From positions 13,525,001 through 13,589,000 of the forward strand of contig NC_079885.1 in the NCBI RefSeq assembly GCF_029227915.1: a stretch of DNA of 64,000 nt, written 5' to 3'. This stretch comes from Hydractinia symbiolongicarpus (taxonomy: Eukaryota > Cnidaria > Hydrozoa > Anthoathecata > Hydractiniidae). The position numbers and the translations under genes are program-made. Shown here piece after piece: positions 1-12,758 of the stretch. How positions within the stretch are numbered: position 1 is the stretch's first letter; each line of letters opens with the position of its first letter. Below the pieces are notes generated by a model. It did not search any database. It was not told the origin of the DNA and worked only from the letters and a program-made list of their open reading frames with translations.

Positions 1-19
1 AATACAGAGACTGTCTGTG

Positions 20-345
20 TGTCTGTCTGTAACAGGCAAAGTGGATGTGTTCATTTTCCTTCGATGTTGCTGAAAAATGCATGTCTAATATGTTAAATTT
101 TCTGACGTTACGGCGCGACGTCAATAACACTACTTTAACATCAATATCTTATATTAAATTAATGAAGCCATTACAGTGCACTTAAAGCTTTGAGGGCGAA
201 TAACTTGGAAACTAGGTGATGTTGTCTATCTTTTTTCACCGCGTGGGTAACTAGGGACCACCTGAGACCAATTTGGGTAAGTTTCCCAAACCTGGGTCCC
301 CTAACCGTTTCGGAATGAACGGGTTGATGACATGAGTTGTCACAA
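20..345. repeat. Dispersed repeat copy at the window start
   Basis: The stretch carrying the words AGGCAAAGTGGATGTGTTC, AATAACTTGGAAAC, CACCGCGTGGGTAACTAGGG and GGGTAAGTTTCCCAAACCTG recurs, in the same orientation, at 48,508-48,550 and twice at 49,838-50,220. It is therefore one copy of a moderately repetitive family. No coding capacity was recognised; a 74-codon ORF on the minus strand here is just the repeat read backwards. The family and its ends are not known to me. Confidence 0.8.
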
Positions 346-399
346 TAATGCGCTTGAACTGACAATAATGACTGAAATAACAAAAAAAAAATCATTGGT

Positions 400-2052
400 T
401 TTAAATACGATAAAATATAGGCTTTATTGGTAGAATATTATAAAAGTTGTTCATCTAAGTCAATTTTTGATCTTTTTTTGTTATGTGACACTCTTTTTGG
501 CCTGGCTTTCCTAAACTTCAAAATAAAAGTATATAAAAAAGTCAAATATATTTCCTATCGAATATTCATGAAATAATAAAATGGAACAACCTTTTCGTGC
601 TGTCGACTCTGGAGCTTAAAAGGTATAGGCATTTGAAGCTTAGCGCTTACTCAATCTATTGTTCTTTTTGGTCTTTAACAAAAGGGACCTGCAAGTCGCA
701 CACCCAAAAAATCTTTTAACGTATATAAACGTTGCGCCCTGTTAAAATGACTGAATTATGGAACTCAGGAAGTGTAGCTAATTCCAAAAAAAAAACACCA
801 ATTCCATTACATTAGCTTAAAAGCACACCATAACAACTTTCAAGCCAAAAATCCTTTCTGTACTCAAGTTATTGTTTTCTCGACTTTTACGAAATATGCC
901 CAACTGGAATTTTTGTCTGTTGTTTAAATGTTATGTTAACCTCTTGACTTATATATGAGAAAACATATTTTATAGAAAAGACAACCAAACCGAAAGGGTG
1001 CAAATAGTTATCCTGTAGGGCTATATCCCATATTAATGCCTGTAGTAAATAACCTTTTGTGGGAAAGAATTATTAAATCATGCCTTGAGAATCAATTTTG
1101 GCTCTATTTTATTGACAAAGACATCCGGTTCAAACTTCTTTAAAATACTCCACGACATCAGTAAATATGAAAGTCATTTCTAGAAAACTAGATTCTGGAC
1201 AGGTTGAATAGCTGATTTTCTTAACTTTAAAGGGAGAGAGCTTTTGTGGCAAATAAGTAATTTAATTTTTGGTCAAAATAAATATTTTTTTCGTAATGCA
1301 CTAATGTGAGTTTTTGTCACAGTGGATAAGCTTTTAATACACGTTTTTTTTAAAAAAAAACAAGTCCGTTTATAAGATTATAAGAAATAGAGATTAAAGC
1401 ATCCAAGAAACTTTTAGTACTGGATTTTTTAGGCTTCAAAAAATTAAGAAACTAATAAAAGTAATTTCCCAGAAAATATCTTTTTATAACTACTTTTTGC
1501 ACATCCGCTTGTGTGATTGCATTACGTATAGAGACAAGTTGATGTCAATTTCATTCGATATATGTATAAGTTTAAGAACCAATTAGGAAACTAGAACCTT
1601 CCACTGGTTTCTTTAAAAGAAACTCCTCACTAGTATTTAAGAGTTATTCTCTAATACACTTAACAGTAAAACGCCGAAGAGTACTCTAAATAAGCAATAT
1701 TCATAAATATGTGTAAGTCACACTTATTGTATTTAAGAATTGCAACTTTCTAGGCAATATGGAGAAGTAGCATTCCAAAGAAACTAAGGAGGCTGAAAAT
1801 TTATTTTGTTGATTCTCTTGTTTGTCCACTCTTTTTTAAAAAAGCTTGTGTGGGAAGTGTGAGAAAACTACTAGTCTTAAATGAAGTTTAACCATTCTTC
1901 ATTTATTTCCTTAATTTAAGCTTTCTAAAGGATTGGAGGATCGTACTTATGGTTCACAACTGAATTTGTCTGCTTTAAAATGTTGTAGCAGCCTTGTTGT
2001 ATATCTGATATTTAAGCTTGTCTTTCATTGTTTATTTAATTTTATTTTTAAG
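400..2052. other. AT-rich DNA without recognisable gene
   Basis: No exon, RNA gene or transposon signature was recognised. It may be intron or upstream sequence of the gene whose exons begin at about 2,053; earlier exons are not visible, so the gene's start may lie left of the window. Confidence 0.5.
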
Positions 2053-5000
2053 TTGCAAGTGAAACCACTCTTAACACCTGATGGCGAAAAAGTGGTTTAC
2101 CTTGACGTGGACGAGAATGGTATCGAAATAAATGTTCCATCCAAGTGGTAAGTAACTGATGATTTTAGTACTATCTGATTGTGAGAAATTTAGTTGCATT
2201 ACGCACATACTCAAACAGATTGTTATGTTTCGTCAAGACTCCACAGACCTAACTTTTATGTTTTCAGTACTGTCACAAAAAACGATGACATCAGTGGCGT
2301 TATTAATTTTGAAAGTTGTTGGAATATAGTTTTTCAAAATTTTTAACTGGCCTAAAATTAATAAAATCTCAGCCTCATTATAAACTATTTGTTCTCTGAT
2401 TTTAGGCAGGCATAGATGCCAAGAAAAGTATCGGGAAATCTCAGAATTTATTATTTCTATTAGATTGTTTAATTTCTATTTTAGGGCTATTGTTGAAGAC
2501 TCGATTTTTTTTAAATCTCTCTGTCGTGACAAGGTGACACAAACCGTAGCTACGGTTGACGTTTCGTATCATGCTGTAATTGATGTTGCAGACTATCTTG
2601 TTAAAAGGATGGAACCAATACCTGTTGCGCGGGTAAACCAGTGTGTATTGCGCCAGTCTCCATCTAACCAAGTGAAAAAAGAACAGGGTCGAGAGAGATC
2701 AAAAAGCATCAAGATTAAGTTGACGAAGGCAACAACGAAGTTTTTTCAGAGAAGATCCATCTTGAAAACTGATGCAGAAGGAGACATCATTGCAAATGAG
2801 TATACAAAAGAACCTGAAGATGATTTAAGTTTGGACCAAAAAGGTATTATGATTGCGTTTCTCTGTTTGTCTGCAAGGTGTGACATAGCCGATCTAGGTA
2901 GAAGAGTCACTTTTAGACTTTTTAACAACAAAATAATTTTTAGTCGTTAGCTTGTGCAAATCCATAAAAATTTGCCCGTCACTATTTGGAGCTACTGTCA
3001 TTCAAAGCTGTTTGAAGTCACAATATCACAAAGGAAGTTTCAGCCAGCCAGATGAGCGCAACTCAACAAATTCCAAAACTAGTCGTTAGCCTGTCATAAA
3101 TTTACGGGACTTCGCCCGTAGTACACGTTTTCCGTATCGGTTTTAATTAAATTTTGTTAGTAAATATATAGGGGTTATATATATATATTAGCCTATGCAC
3201 AAAATTTTATCGCAAATTGATGTGCTGATCCCAAGTTATTGAGTCATCAGCAAAAATTTAAGACGCCTGGGACGAGCAAACAAGTGTCTTTTTGACATAT
3301 TTTTTTGCAAGTTTGATGCAATCTCTTACCAGGTTTTTAAAATTGCTGATATTAGAAAGTTATCAAAATTTGCTACACCCACGCATCATAATTTCTGCAA
3401 CATAATTTAATCCAAATATTTTACTTGCGAATATCTCGAGAACGAAAAGAGCTTCTTAAACAAAAAGTCCATCGTTATTTTTTACATGGGCTTCCCTTTA
3501 ACTTGAACAAAAAGTATCTCTAATTATTTCGTCCAAAATTTATAGAAATCGGTTTGTGATAACAGAAGTGGGAATAATCAAGTTGATTGCATTTTTTAAT
3601 TTAATGAATTAAAAGGATCCTTCTTTTGCATGACAGGTAGTCCGTACAACACATCAAGTGATTCCCAAGATGAAAGCCAACCAGTACCTCCTCCCCGACA
3701 CAAACGCAAGGCGAAAAAATCGAAAAAAGTAAAACCCGATTCTCAGCAAAAGGAGAAGGAAAAAGTAAATCAAGAGAAAAAAAAGGAAGATTTGGCATGG
3801 TTCTCATCTTCTCCGAAGTTCGGCCTTCCACCACTACCAACATTATCAGGTTTGCCTGTCTGTCTGTTTATAACTGGCTGTCTATCTGTAACTGGCTGAT
3901 ATATACTGCTATGTTATATTGCGAATTTGAATTAATTTTAAGGATCAAAGGACCAGTCCCCTTCAGTGGCATCCTTTGAAGAACTGCAAGGAGTCATCGA
4001 CTTTTTGTCTGGATCGAGCTCAAGCAGTCTTGCGATCAACGAGAAATCGGACAAAAATCGCAGCAAAACACACAAGCGAAACAACAGCATGACGAATCTG
4101 ACGAGTGACACAAATAATGCAAAAGTGATGGCGGATGGAAAGCAGAAACTGTGTCACAAGAAATCAGCAAGTTTTTCAGGCAATACTGCAGACATGACGG
4201 TTAAAGATGGCAAAGAATCATCCCTGGAGAAACTAAAAGCATCGTCAAATCAGAAGAAGGAAGAAGAAAAAGGATTCAAGAGCGAGAACAGCACTGTTGG
4301 TGAAAATAATTCTTCAGAAAAAATTTTTTATGCTGATAAAAGTGAATCGTCCGACGCTGGTTTTAGTCTAAACGTTGAACGAACGCCCGGCGATGGAATC
4401 GATAACAGAGTTGTATTAAAATTAGCATTTAACTCGACTGTTAATGTTAACACTAATAAAGGTAATGAAGATAAAAAACTGATGCCTGTTGATGATATAA
4501 ATTCGTTGAACAAGAATAAAGAAAATAGCATTAGTGCGAAGACTGAAGCGGAAGACAACGAGAGTAACAACACGGTCGAGATAGACACAAAATTGAACGA
4601 TGAAAAGCGAAGCAAGCTGAAATCACAGTTGTGTGTCAGCATTGTTGATGTAAAAAGTGAATCTGCGAAAGATCATACTCCAGTACTTGTGACCGAGCTT
4701 GCGAAATCGAAACCGGATATTCTTCATACAGCTGGTGCAGATAAAATCTTCAATATATCCTTGTCATCCATGAGTCTGCCAAATACAGAAAATGAGCCCA
4801 ATCCAAGTTTGTGCTCAAACATAATGCCAGGTGCAAGTATGCCATCGACATTAGGTGTCATGCCATTGCAACGTAGTGAAGCAGATGTTGTGTTCCCTGA
4901 TCCCACTCACAAACTCAATACCGCTATACCCTCACCAGGGTCAACTGTTATACCAAAAAGTGGCGCTGTAGGCGCATTCCAAACAAGAGAGCAGCTACTA

Positions 5001-8000
5001 CAGCCAAAACAGCACACTTTGTACGAGCCTTTTAATTCCAGACTTTCTTGGCCGGTTGGTTTAGGTAATAAACTGGGTAGTTTATGGTCTGATGCAACTT
5101 TGGAAAATGAAGGAGTAAGTTTTTTACCCTATACTAATTAATTGCTTTATCAAACTTAAATTATTTAGTATTTAATTAAAAACTTTTTGGTAAAGGTCAA
5201 ACATTTTTTGAAGTTATCCGATTGTCAGGTTTGTACCCGTCCAATTAAAAACAACCTCTTTAAAAAAAAGCGTATGTTCTTGTAGCGGACGTAAGAAAGC
5301 TTTGGAAAAGAAATTCTCTGCTACAAAATAGTTTTTTTTTGTAAAGTACACCTACCCCTCTTCTAAATAAGCGCCCCTAGGATAAACACCTAAAAGTTTG
5401 GTTATTTTTTTTGAAAACGGCTATTTCAGCCTTACGGCGTCTGGAATTCGTTTATGTAATGATTTGTTTGTTCAAGATGGTGATTGTGAGAGAAGAAACG
5501 CAACATGACAGCAAACAAAATGAAACCCAGTTTACGTTAGATAAGCAACAGGATTTTCAGAAGTTGTTGGAAGGATCCAAATTTTTCACTGCATATAGAA
5601 ACGGGAACGAGAATTGGAAGGATAGGTTAGTGGTACACGTCTTTTGTATAAAAAATCCGAGACTGAGATTATAGTACTTTCAACTGCTAACTCGCAAAAT
5701 GTTAAGAAACTTGAAACAGTAAGTTATAGATTGACATGTAAAAACAGGGGTGTGACTCCATTAATTTTCAGAAAATCTCCTTTAAAGTTAAGAAACATCC
5801 GAGATGAACTCGAAAGTATGTTTTTGATATAAAAGAGGACGTATATAATGTACTAAACTATGAATTTTAATTGAATTTTAAAATCAAACAATGTTGATTT
5901 TATAAGTATTTCAAAAAGTAATCATGTATCATTCCTTGGAGGCCAAGATCATTCTAAAAACAGGTCTTTGCGACCATGTGTATTAGAAGACTTGAAATAC
6001 TCGTAACCAGTTCCAACTTGTCTCTTTTACTAGCTTCACTTCGCCTTCTTTTTGCCTAGGTCATATATTTCGGACCACCGAAACTCTTATGATGACACAC
6101 AATTATACCCAAGTCCTTACGAGGTAGGCGCTTTTCTTTATTAGGTGTGGGATAAACAAGATGCAGGCGCTGCATAAACTATTTCGCTATTAACAAGTTG
6201 TATAATTACGAAACAATGACAACCAAGGATGACTTTGCGCGTGGTTTTAAACCCGTCTTGTGAATGCCAAATTCGTTCCCAGTGTTTGGGATTTTGGGAC
6301 ATCGTCAGTTAGTCGCGAGTTAAAAAACAACACCATTCTTGGTGGCGAGATAGTAAAAAGGTGTTGCAAACAAGAAGCAAAAATTTTTGTATTTGACTTT
6401 ATCGCCCAAACTTTGTGTCTTCAAAATTTCGTCACTTAGGGTGGATGGGTATTAAGGCCGGTTTCCATACAGCTACATTTTGCGCCCAGTCGTAAAATGC
6501 GCTGCGACTTTTATCACATATACCGAACCATTTCCATTTAGCGATTTTTGCTCACGTGTTTTTTGCAAAACATGGCTGATGTAAACAGACGATATTTGTT
6601 GCTGCAAAATTTGGAGTAGTCCTAGCAATATTTTTATGGCGTAGAAATAAACAACGTTGTAAAATACCTAAGAAAAACATGTGGATGAGACGACTTTCCA
6701 TAGAAAGAAGAATCAAAGAACTATACAACGTTTTGCTTATGGATTTAATGTCGTCAGATCACGAGTAGTCTTTTTAAGTTTGTTTACAATGTTGTTTCTT
6801 TGTGCCTCCACAGACTCATTAATGTTATTTTGTTTTTCATCTACTTCACTTGATTGATATATATTCTGATTCTCTACATTCATTTCGCTTTGACAAAAAT
6901 TTAACACAGAAACGAGATGTTGCTAGCCATATTGAAATGATCTAATTAAAAATTCTTTCGTAATTCATGTAGATTGCTACTTTTTGATTGGCTGTTAAGC
7001 TGAAGCGCAAAATGTAGCTCGCAAAAAGTAGAGCAGTTCATCTTTTTTAAAATCGCCCCAGTGCATGCAAAAGCGCGAGGTCAGCGGCTTTATTCTGATA
7101 ATGCGCATGCGTAGATCAAAAGTCACGGCGCTTTTTACGACTGGGCGCAAAATGCAGTTGTATGGAAACCGGCCTTTATGGGTTATTTTCAAATTTTTCT
7201 AAATTAGAAAACCTAGGAGGATGGAGGAAAAACCTTTTGGTTAGATAATGGCACCAAGGCTGGAAGACAGTTTTAGGACATTTAGTATATCTTTTTATTC
7301 CATACCCATCAACTGATTTTGGTTTGATCTACCAGAATAATAATAAAAAATGCACAAAATTTGTGAAACTTAATTCTCACAAGAGTTTATTCACTTAAAG
7401 TAGCTTAAAGATTTGTTTTGTGGCAATTCTGTAAAATCGTTCTTTAAAATATTTATACTGGTCCAAATTATTTTTCAACCGATGTATTAATTCGGCTTAA
7501 GGATACTGTAATGGTTTAAATATATTTTTTTACAAAAAAAATTTAATGAGTTGTCTGTAGTTCGCTTAACACCTTCTGCACATCTTTAAATAGGCTATTG
7601 TTGTAAAGGTCAGGTTGCGAAAAACTCTTTTACGAGGAATTTTAGATTACGTGGATTTATGGCTACCTGGAAAAAAATTTAAATTTCATATTTATATTAT
7701 CCTATAGACAATTTAATTTGCTTTTTTATTCAATAAATAATTTTGAAGAAAAAAACAATTTTTGAGTAATAATGAATATACTGAATATGTGTCTATACCC
7801 TTACAGTATCCTTAATTTTCGTCTCTTCGAAATTCATTTACTCAGAGCGAACAAAGCTTGCCTCGATAAGGTAATATTTAGATGATTGTTTTATTTGACT
7901 TTAAAGTGGAAAATAGAAAGTTGACAATCTTTACAAGCTTTTTAGTTGTCGAGAGAGACATATTTCGGGGCAAACAGTTATCAGGAAAACTCAGTAGTAA

Positions 8001-8685
8001 CTAGTATTCTTTTTGTCTGGGGCAGGCCATAGTATTTATGAAAGTTCTTGTGAATTGTTGTTCTTATTTATAGCAACCTTCACCAGACCCCTGGCCGATT
8101 CATTCCCAATCAAGAAATTACACGCCTCCCCCCCCTAACAACAACCACAACATATCAACACGCAACATGGAGAATCTTCAACTACCAGCTAACCCGGCTG
8201 GACCATATATGCGTCAAAACCGCGAACAGTTACTCGCTAAACAACAAATCCTTGAGCAATACGCTCGCCAACAAAAGCAACTCCAGCTACAAAAACAAGC
8301 CATGTCTCATCAGAGCCTGGCTAATCAACTTGGTGATAACAGTGCATTTAACAACTATCGATTAACCAATAATAGCCGGTTTAATGTAGACAGAGTAGCT
8401 TCGGTACCACCTGGTATGAATCACCTTATTAACAACGCCATTTCAAGCAGATATGATGTTTTACCTGACCGTCTTTCTCTTCACCGCCCTTTGAATAGCC
8501 AGCGCAGCGTACCGTCTCAATTTGGTAATGGAATCTCTGGTGTACAGTATCGCTCCGTCAGTGATATTCGTTTGGACAGCGCTGGAATGTTGCAGGAACG
8601 AATTCCGTTTTCACAAATGAGCGAACGCAATTTATTTCTGGACCAGTTCAATCAAAACTCAGATCTATTCACACCTCAATATTAA
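2053..8685 (+). CDS. Host gene of unknown function, seven 3'-terminal exons
   Basis: Seven exons join in one frame through good splice signals: about 2,053-2,147, 2,485-2,843, 3,637-3,849, 3,943-5,114, 5,477-5,625, 6,060-6,123 and 8,074-8,685 (TAA stop). Codons split by introns rebuild sensibly: Trp at 2147/2485, Gly at 2843/3637, Gly at 3849/3943, Arg at 5625/6060. Donors include GTAAGT at 2,148 and 5,115. The protein begins with a compact region (LTPDGEKVVYLDVDENG, then KSLCRDKVTQTVATVDVSYH), followed by a basic KRKAKKSKKVK tract, a long low-complexity Ser/Lys/Asn region, and a Gln/Asn-rich tail ending TPQY. This suggests a mostly disordered nuclear or RNA-associated protein, but I do not recognise the family. 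Alternative acceptors at the first and fifth exons are possible. Confidence 0.75.
2485..2843 (+). CDS. Exon 2 of the visible host gene (structured region plus basic stretch)
   Basis: Acceptor TTTTAG at 2,479-2,484 and donor GT at 2,844. About 119 codons, open throughout. It encodes VEDSIFFKSLCRDKV, then VADYLVKRMEPIPVARVN, then the basic segment RERSKSIKIKLTKATTK and an acidic end. This and the preceding exon hold the only part of the protein that looks folded. The ORF runs on past the donor into intron, but the downstream exon restores the frame through a split Gly codon. Confidence 0.75.
3943..5114 (+). CDS. Exon 4 of the visible host gene (large low-complexity exon)
   Basis: Acceptor AAG ends at 3,942; donor GTAAGT starts at 5,115. 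About 390 open codons, rich in Ser, Lys, Asn and Asp, with SGSSSSSL near the start and a hydrophobic/aromatic end (SRLSWPVGLGNKLGSLW). Such a long open exon with biased composition indicates a disordered linker. No catalytic motif was seen. Confidence 0.75.
6455..7175. mobile_element. Harbinger/ISL2EU-like MITE in the last intron
   Basis: The left end AGGCCGGTTTCCATAC and the right end GTATGGAAACCGGCCT are inverted copies; similarity continues inward for about 60 bp through a GCGCCCAGTCGTAAAA motif. The 721-bp unit is flanked by TTA at 6,452-6,454 and 7,176-7,178. A 3-bp TTA/TAA duplication with GGCCGGTTTCC-type ends fits the PIF/Harbinger superfamily. There is no transposase ORF inside, so it is non-autonomous. 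It sits between the exons ending at 6,123 and starting at 8,074. Confidence 0.75.
8074..8685 (+). CDS. Last exon of the host gene (Gln/Asn-rich C-terminus)
   Basis: Acceptor TTTATAG ends at 8,073; phase 0 matches the 6,060-6,123 exon. The exon reads QPSPDPWPIHSQSRNYTPP, then a Gln-rich helix-prone stretch (LEQYARQQKQLQLQKQ), then Asn/Arg/Ser-rich sequence to the TAA at 8,683-8,685. The in-frame ATG at 8,167 is internal, not the real start. An AATAAA at 8,999-9,004 is a plausible polyadenylation signal. Confidence 0.8.
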   Translation, partial: QPSPDPWPIHSQSRNYTPPPPNNNHNISTRNMENLQLPANPAGPYMRQNREQLLAKQQILEQYARQQKQLQLQKQAMSHQSLANQLGDNSAFNNYRLTNNSRFNVDRVASVPPGMNHLINNAISSRYDVLPDRLSLHRPLNSQRSVPSQFGNGISGVQYRSVSDIRLDSAGMLQERIPFSQMSERNLFLDQFNQNSDLFTPQY

Positions 8686-10319
8686 ATTAATTAAGATGGG
8701 ACGTGCTGACGCTTGCTTGCAGTAATAATTTAATATGAAACTTTGCCGACTGTTCCTCTCTGTTTAACGTAAAGTTAAACAACTTTATAAATTGTACTCT
8801 ATTATATCTACATTCGAATTATTTTCTATTGCATGATCTTGAGTGAACAAAAGATGTGATGCAGAGAAGAAGTGCTTATTTTTTTAAACATGCAGTCAAA
8901 CAAAACAAGTAATATTTTCTCCTGTGAACCTGTCTTAAATTTGTGTTAACGAGGGGGTACATAGAGTTTCAGAACTATTTACTTCAAATCTTTCAGGGAA
9001 ATAAAATTTGTAAAAACTGATGTTAGGAGAAACCATCGTAGATGATTTTAAAGGCAATCGTAGTGTTGTATTTCAGGAATAAGGAAGCGATAAAAAATGT
9101 GTTGTTTTAGAAACACATTTTTATATATAATATATAGTTTTCATGAGTACTATTATTTGGACTAAAGTTTATACGACATGTGAGTAAACGCGACGTGTAA
9201 ATAAACCTTTGAAATTTTCTGAAGAGAAGATAAATGTTTGGGTTCAGCGGGACAGCTGTGTTATTAAAGGATTTGCAGATCATTCTTTCTTCTTTTATTA
9301 TGTTTCTCATCCGCGAGAACAAGAGAGTAATTCTCAAAAATTCATTTCTGTGAGAACCAGCTGGTCTGGCCTTACTACAAAGAACTGATTTGATTCTTGG
9401 GCGGTTAGATTATAGAGATACTTATAAGATTAGGATTATTGTAGTTATTTTTTATATGACGTCATTGACTTATTAGGCTAAATGTTTAATATTGGCTGCA
9501 ATCTATTATTGATGTCGGTTAATGGACAATTTGGAGGAGATCATGTCCGGCCTCGTTTGTGTTACAGTACTTTTCTGTTGTCAAAAGAATTAAAAATAAA
9601 TACTATTTGGTTAGCTTTGACATTTCTCTCCTTCGCATTTTCTGAAGAAATATTTCTTTGTAAGAGTTTCATAGTAGTGAATTCAAATAGCATTAATCTT
9701 GTTCGTAGAGGAGAAGTTGTAATTACTTGATTTAAAAACACCACGTAAAGAAGCTGTTGGTGAATGTATTTCCTGAGATCAAAGTTGTGAAATGTAAATA
9801 TATTTTTGTCTCGTTTTTTTTGTTTTTTTGCTCATACATGTGCATAAGACTATTACAGAGAACGTATTTAATTTTTTCGAACATGTAGATATATAGAGAT
9901 CTCTTTATCGTATTTAATGGACGAATAGTCACTTTTTGGCATAAAAATATGTTGTTGATGTTTTGTTCATTCAGGGGTACCTGGTGGCCAATCGCTGTCA
10001 ACGTAAAAAAATTATTTTGTCATGTTAAAAGCAGGAAATAACAAGAAGCCCTGGGGGCTCTAAGAATTTCCGCGCGCTACCAAAATATTTGATGAAAACC
10101 TGCTAATTCGTTGTGTTATTGTGCCAAACATTCGAAGGGGTTTGGTGCATGAACCTCTGAAGATAAAGCACACCAGTGACATTATATCTTACAACAAACG
10201 CAAACAAAACGAAACGTGTCATAATAAACTCACATTTTAAAAGAAATTGCTAACAAAAAATACAGCCTATCATTCATGGTTGAAAGTCTTGCGATTGAAA
10301 CGTTTATGGTCTTAAACGG
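8686..10319. other. 3' flank of the host gene, no recognised gene
   Basis: AT-rich sequence following the host stop codon. Short ORFs here (for example 9,107-9,337 and 9,482-9,730) lack domain similarity, splice context and codon bias, and are treated as chance. An AATAAA lies at 8,999. Confidence 0.5.
8999..9004 (+). promoter_or_regulatory. Candidate polyadenylation signal
   Basis: AATAAA 314 bp after the host stop codon, followed within 100 bp by GT/T-rich sequence. It is the first canonical hexamer I noticed downstream of the stop; usage is not shown by sequence alone. Confidence 0.4.
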
Positions 10320-11065
10320 CATTAGTTGACAAAAAATCAAAATTTTGATGTGACCATCATTTTCAGCATACTTTTTTTATTAACTGTGTCAATTTTGTCG
10401 AAAATAAAGCAGTTTTAATTTTTGGATAAATTTTTGCCTGAAATGACATTTAGGTAAGAAGAAATCAAACTTTTGTACCATCATCATTTTCAGCATACTT
10501 TATTTGTTAACTGTGCCAGATTTAGCCGAAAATGAAGTGATTTCGATTTTTGGACTAATTTTGGCCTAAAATGGCATTTAGGTGACAAAAATCAAAATTT
10601 TGATGTCACCATTATGTTCAGCATACTTTATTTGTTAAGTGTTCCAAATTTTGTTGAAAATAAAGTAGTTCTAATTTTTGGACCAATTTTGGCCTAAAAT
10701 GACATTTAGGTAACAAAAAATCAAAATTTTCATGTCACCATCATGTTCAGCATACTTTAATTGTTTACTGTGCCAAATTTTGTTAAAAATAAAGTAGTTT
10801 TAATTTTTGGACCAATTTTGGCCTGAAATGACATTTAGGTAAGAAGAAATCAAAATTTTGATGTCACCGTCATGTTCAGCATACTTTATTTGTTGAGTGT
10901 TCCAAATTTTGTTGAAAATAAAGTAGTTCTAATTTTTGGACCAATTTTGGCCTAAAATGACATTTAGGTGACAAAAATCAAAATTATTATGTCACCATTA
11001 TGTTCAGCATACTTTTTTGTAAACTGTGCCAAATTTTGTCGAAAACAAATACAAATTTTGGCCTG
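10320..11065. repeat. Tandem repeat, six ~128-bp units in a three-unit higher-order pattern
   Basis: Six units start near 10,323, 10,445, 10,573, 10,700, 10,829 and 10,957. Each carries ACATTTAGGT, a TCAAAATTTT-like word, TTCAGCATACTTT and TTGGCCTAAAATG. Units 2 and 5 share AAGAAGAAATC; units 3 and 6 share GACAAAAATCAAAA. Units 2/5 and 3/6 are each 384 bp apart, so a trimer has been duplicated as a block. No ORF and no transposon ends were seen. Confidence 0.85.
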
Positions 11066-12758
11066 AAGCGTCAATACTAGACTTCCCAGTAGTTAAGGAG
11101 CTTGGGTACGAAGTTTACATCTGTGACGGACCAACGTGAAATCCCAGGGTCGATTTTTTCTCAAAAAATGCTCCGAAATAAAAAAACGACGGTTTTAAAG
11201 AATTTCCTACGCCTTTGGGCGCGGAAATTCAACAATTAAATGAAAAAATAAAATAATAAAAAAATATTCATGAAATAAAAAATATTAATTGAAAAAAGAG
11301 AAAAAAGAAACAACGTGGCCTGGCGCTATCACTATTAAAGCAAGTGATTTCGGCGTTACGTTGTCTGATATGCATTTTTTTTCTTTATTCTGTATTTTTG
11401 TCGTGTTTACAGAAATAAAATAACAATAAAAAAAGATTCCTGCAAAAAACATTTTTTTGTGTTAGATTTCAATACCTTCACTTTACTGTCATTCACACTT
11501 CATTGTAATGTGAAATTTCTAAAATTACTTTGAGTAGAATAGGGATGGGTTCAATACAGGATTTTAATTTTAAACGCAAAATCCTCGCTTCCGAGTATCT
11601 GCGCAGCTACCCCTCAAAAACCCTGCGACGTCACAGATATATCATACATCAAATAAGTAAAAAACGCTGACCATGTTGGCATTTCGGAAAAGTGGGACTC
11701 GAGACGTGGGACGCAATGCGGCAAAATTTAGATGATACAAAATACTGACCCACGCTATAATAAAAAAGATCATAAAGTGAGCATTTTTTATATTTTTTGT
11801 TCTATAAAAAAGTATTCCTACTGTGAGTGTGGGTGTTGTGAAAAGGCGATTTAAAAACACCTAACATTTACAAGATTATATACACATAGTAGATCTTTAA
11901 AAATGCCTAAGAAGTAAGATATTTTATTAAAAAAAAAGATGAAAGAGATGAATATGCTATTAGCACCGTTATGTCACGAGCCAGGGCACCAGCTATGTCT
12001 CCCCAGGGTATTTTTCACATACACGTGTCTCTATTATTTAGGTGTTGAAACAATCAAATGACTTTTTTGAGCTATGAATCTAGGTGTGTTAAGTTTCCAA
12101 GTTAGTTGTAGCAGATTACAGAGATTGTTTTAGAGTTATTAATAGCGAACATTTAAATTAAAGAAAAAATGAACATGTCACGGTAAGTGTTTTACATATC
12201 ATTTTTTTATTAGAACCATTTTACAACAACAATGAGGCTGAAATTTTATGAAAAAAATAAGAACAGAATAAGAACAATGGCAAGGCATTCTCGTCCCCAG
12301 AGCTCTTTGAGATAAACTCGAAAGTTTATCTCAAAGATAAACCTTATATATTCTTAATAATTTTCTTAGCATGGCTACACATGAAAACATATAATCAGCC
12401 TTGATATAATAAAATTGCTATAATTTTGTAGAGTATATTTTACTACAACGGACACATGATCCGTTTTTGTTATAAATGTTAAAAATGTAAAAAGCGTGTA
12501 AGTTTTATAAGAATTTACTTATAAGAATATATTTTATAGTCTCAACTTTTTGTTCTAAATAAGAAATTTTTATGATGCACACATTTTCATTAGAAGTTCA
12601 ATTTTTTAATGCATATATTTAAACTGAACTTCTTTATTTGTGTTCTTAAGATGATCTTGAAACGGTGTATTGTTCTTATTTTGTTCCTATTTTTCAACCA
12701 TTCGCAGCCTCGTTTTCCTTTAAAAAAATGACATTTTTTTTCATTTTCCACTTTTAGT

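Noticed and set aside
9107-10001. Several 60-90 codon ORFs downstream of the host gene
   Set aside because: No motif, no splice context, AT-rich composition as expected by chance.
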